NCBI RefSeq assembly: GCF_018374135.1
Contig: NZ_JAHAFS010000012.1
Span: 1 to 64,000 of the forward strand
Origin: Campylobacter gracilis
GTDB taxonomy: Bacteria; Campylobacterota; Campylobacteria; Campylobacterales; Campylobacteraceae
Reading direction: 5' to 3'
DNA: 64,000 nt
Shown: positions 63,781-64,000 of the stretch, one piece after another
Layout of the letters: each line of letters opens with the position of its first letter
Position numbering within the stretch: the first letter of the stretch is position 1
Made by a program: the position numbers and the translations under genes
Notes under the pieces: generated by a model
What the model was told of the DNA's origin: nothing
Seen by the model: the letters and a program-made list of their open reading frames with translations, nothing else
Database searches by the model: none

Positions 63781-64000
63781 ATGAAAATTTTCGGCATAAT
63801 CGCAGGAATTTTAATCCTGCTTATCGTAGGCGCGGGCTGCCTATTTTTCAGCGATTTTGGCAACAATCTTACCAAGCCTTACGTAGAAAATTTGATCAAA
63901 GAAAAAAGCGGCCTTGACGTGAAGCTTGAGAAATTCGATCTAAATTTCGGCGATCTGGACATCAGCGCCAACGTAAATGATGCTGCGAGCGTAAACGTAA
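63781..64000 (+). CDS. Membrane-anchored, probably periplasmic protein (5' part, runs off window end)
   Basis: ATG at 63781 follows AAGGGG. The visible 73 residues comprise one N-terminal hydrophobic helix (IFGIIAGILILLIVGAGC, 4-21) and then an extracytoplasmic region: LTKPYVENLIKEKSGLDVK followed by alternating FDLNFGDLDI strands. This start resembles AsmA/DUF748-like proteins, which have a membrane anchor followed by a long beta groove, but the piece is too short to be sure. I recall an unknown periplasmic protein beside groES in C. jejuni (Cj1219c). It is divergent from groESL. Confidence 0.7.
   Translation, partial: MKIFGIIAGILILLIVGAGCLFFSDFGNNLTKPYVENLIKEKSGLDVKLEKFDLNFGDLDISANVNDAASVNV

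Overview
The window looks like a chromosomal segment of a Campylobacter species with a fairly high GC content for the genus (coding regions are mid-40s % GC by eye; C. gracilis, C. showae or C. curvus-like would fit, but I cannot name the species from sequence alone). The clues are futalosine-pathway menaquinone genes (an MqnE-type radical SAM enzyme and a UbiD-type decarboxylase), a prepilin-like protein, an FtsH-like ATPase without a protease site, Hcp-type cysteine-rich Sel1 proteins, a CIRCE-controlled groESL, and several gene orders I remember from C. jejuni: phosphoribosyltransferase/purine permease/mqnE beside glmS; tgt near aroB-mscS-mtaB-AAA ATPase; rlpA-mltD-tatD-recN-nadK//aspS-adk-ppa.

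Layout. 1-6.3 kb, minus strand: start of a methionine-permease gene (metI), then a tight metG operon reading metG, an Ala/Lys-rich protein, a Mur-ligase-N-domain-like protein and a UbiD decarboxylase. 6.4-11.3 kb, minus: a pseudopilin, a GT39-like membrane glycosyltransferase, a purine salvage pair and mqnE. 11.4-14.4 kb, plus: glmS and an unknown membrane protein. 15.1-29.6 kb, minus: tgt, an excalibur-domain secreted protein, a seven-gene P-type ATPase/membrane-protein/ferritin-like cluster, mogA, the FtsH-like pseudoprotease, mtaB, mscS, aroB and an RCK-domain protein, many overlapping by a few bases. 29.9-32.2 kb: a TonB-dependent siderophore receptor. 32.4-34.2 kb: a YihY/BrkB membrane protein, an AT-rich orphan gene with operator-like palindromes, and the nonsense-broken remnant of a VbhA-type antitoxin. 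34.4-43.1 kb: cell-wall hydrolases rlpA and mltD, tatD, recN, nadK, then divergently aspS, adk, a YgiW-like OB-fold protein and ppa. 43.7-46.6 kb: a haem/haemoglobin receptor. 47.1-52.5 kb: ppk embedded among four cysteine-rich Sel1/Hcp-type exported proteins. 52.7-57 kb: a repeat-containing membrane protein overlapping dnaB, whose product has a very long disordered tail. 58.1-61.1 kb: ispG and a basic exported protein. 61.7-63.6 kb: groEL-groES with a perfect consensus promoter abutting CIRCE. 63.8 kb to the end: the start of a membrane-anchored protein.

The most interesting system is the 17.1-21.8 kb cluster. It encodes a P1B-like ATPase whose metal-site CPC motif is replaced by YSC, two HMA-fold modules without CxxC, three small glycine-zipper membrane proteins, a ferritin-like protein and a small two-helix protein with a His pair. 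In topology it resembles the mycobacterial P-ATPase/PacL membrane platforms. Other points worth attention are the FtsH paralogue that has lost all of HExxH, the DnaB tail, the Hcp-like expansion around ppk, the dead orphan VbhA antitoxin, and intergenic DNA saturated with AAATTT.
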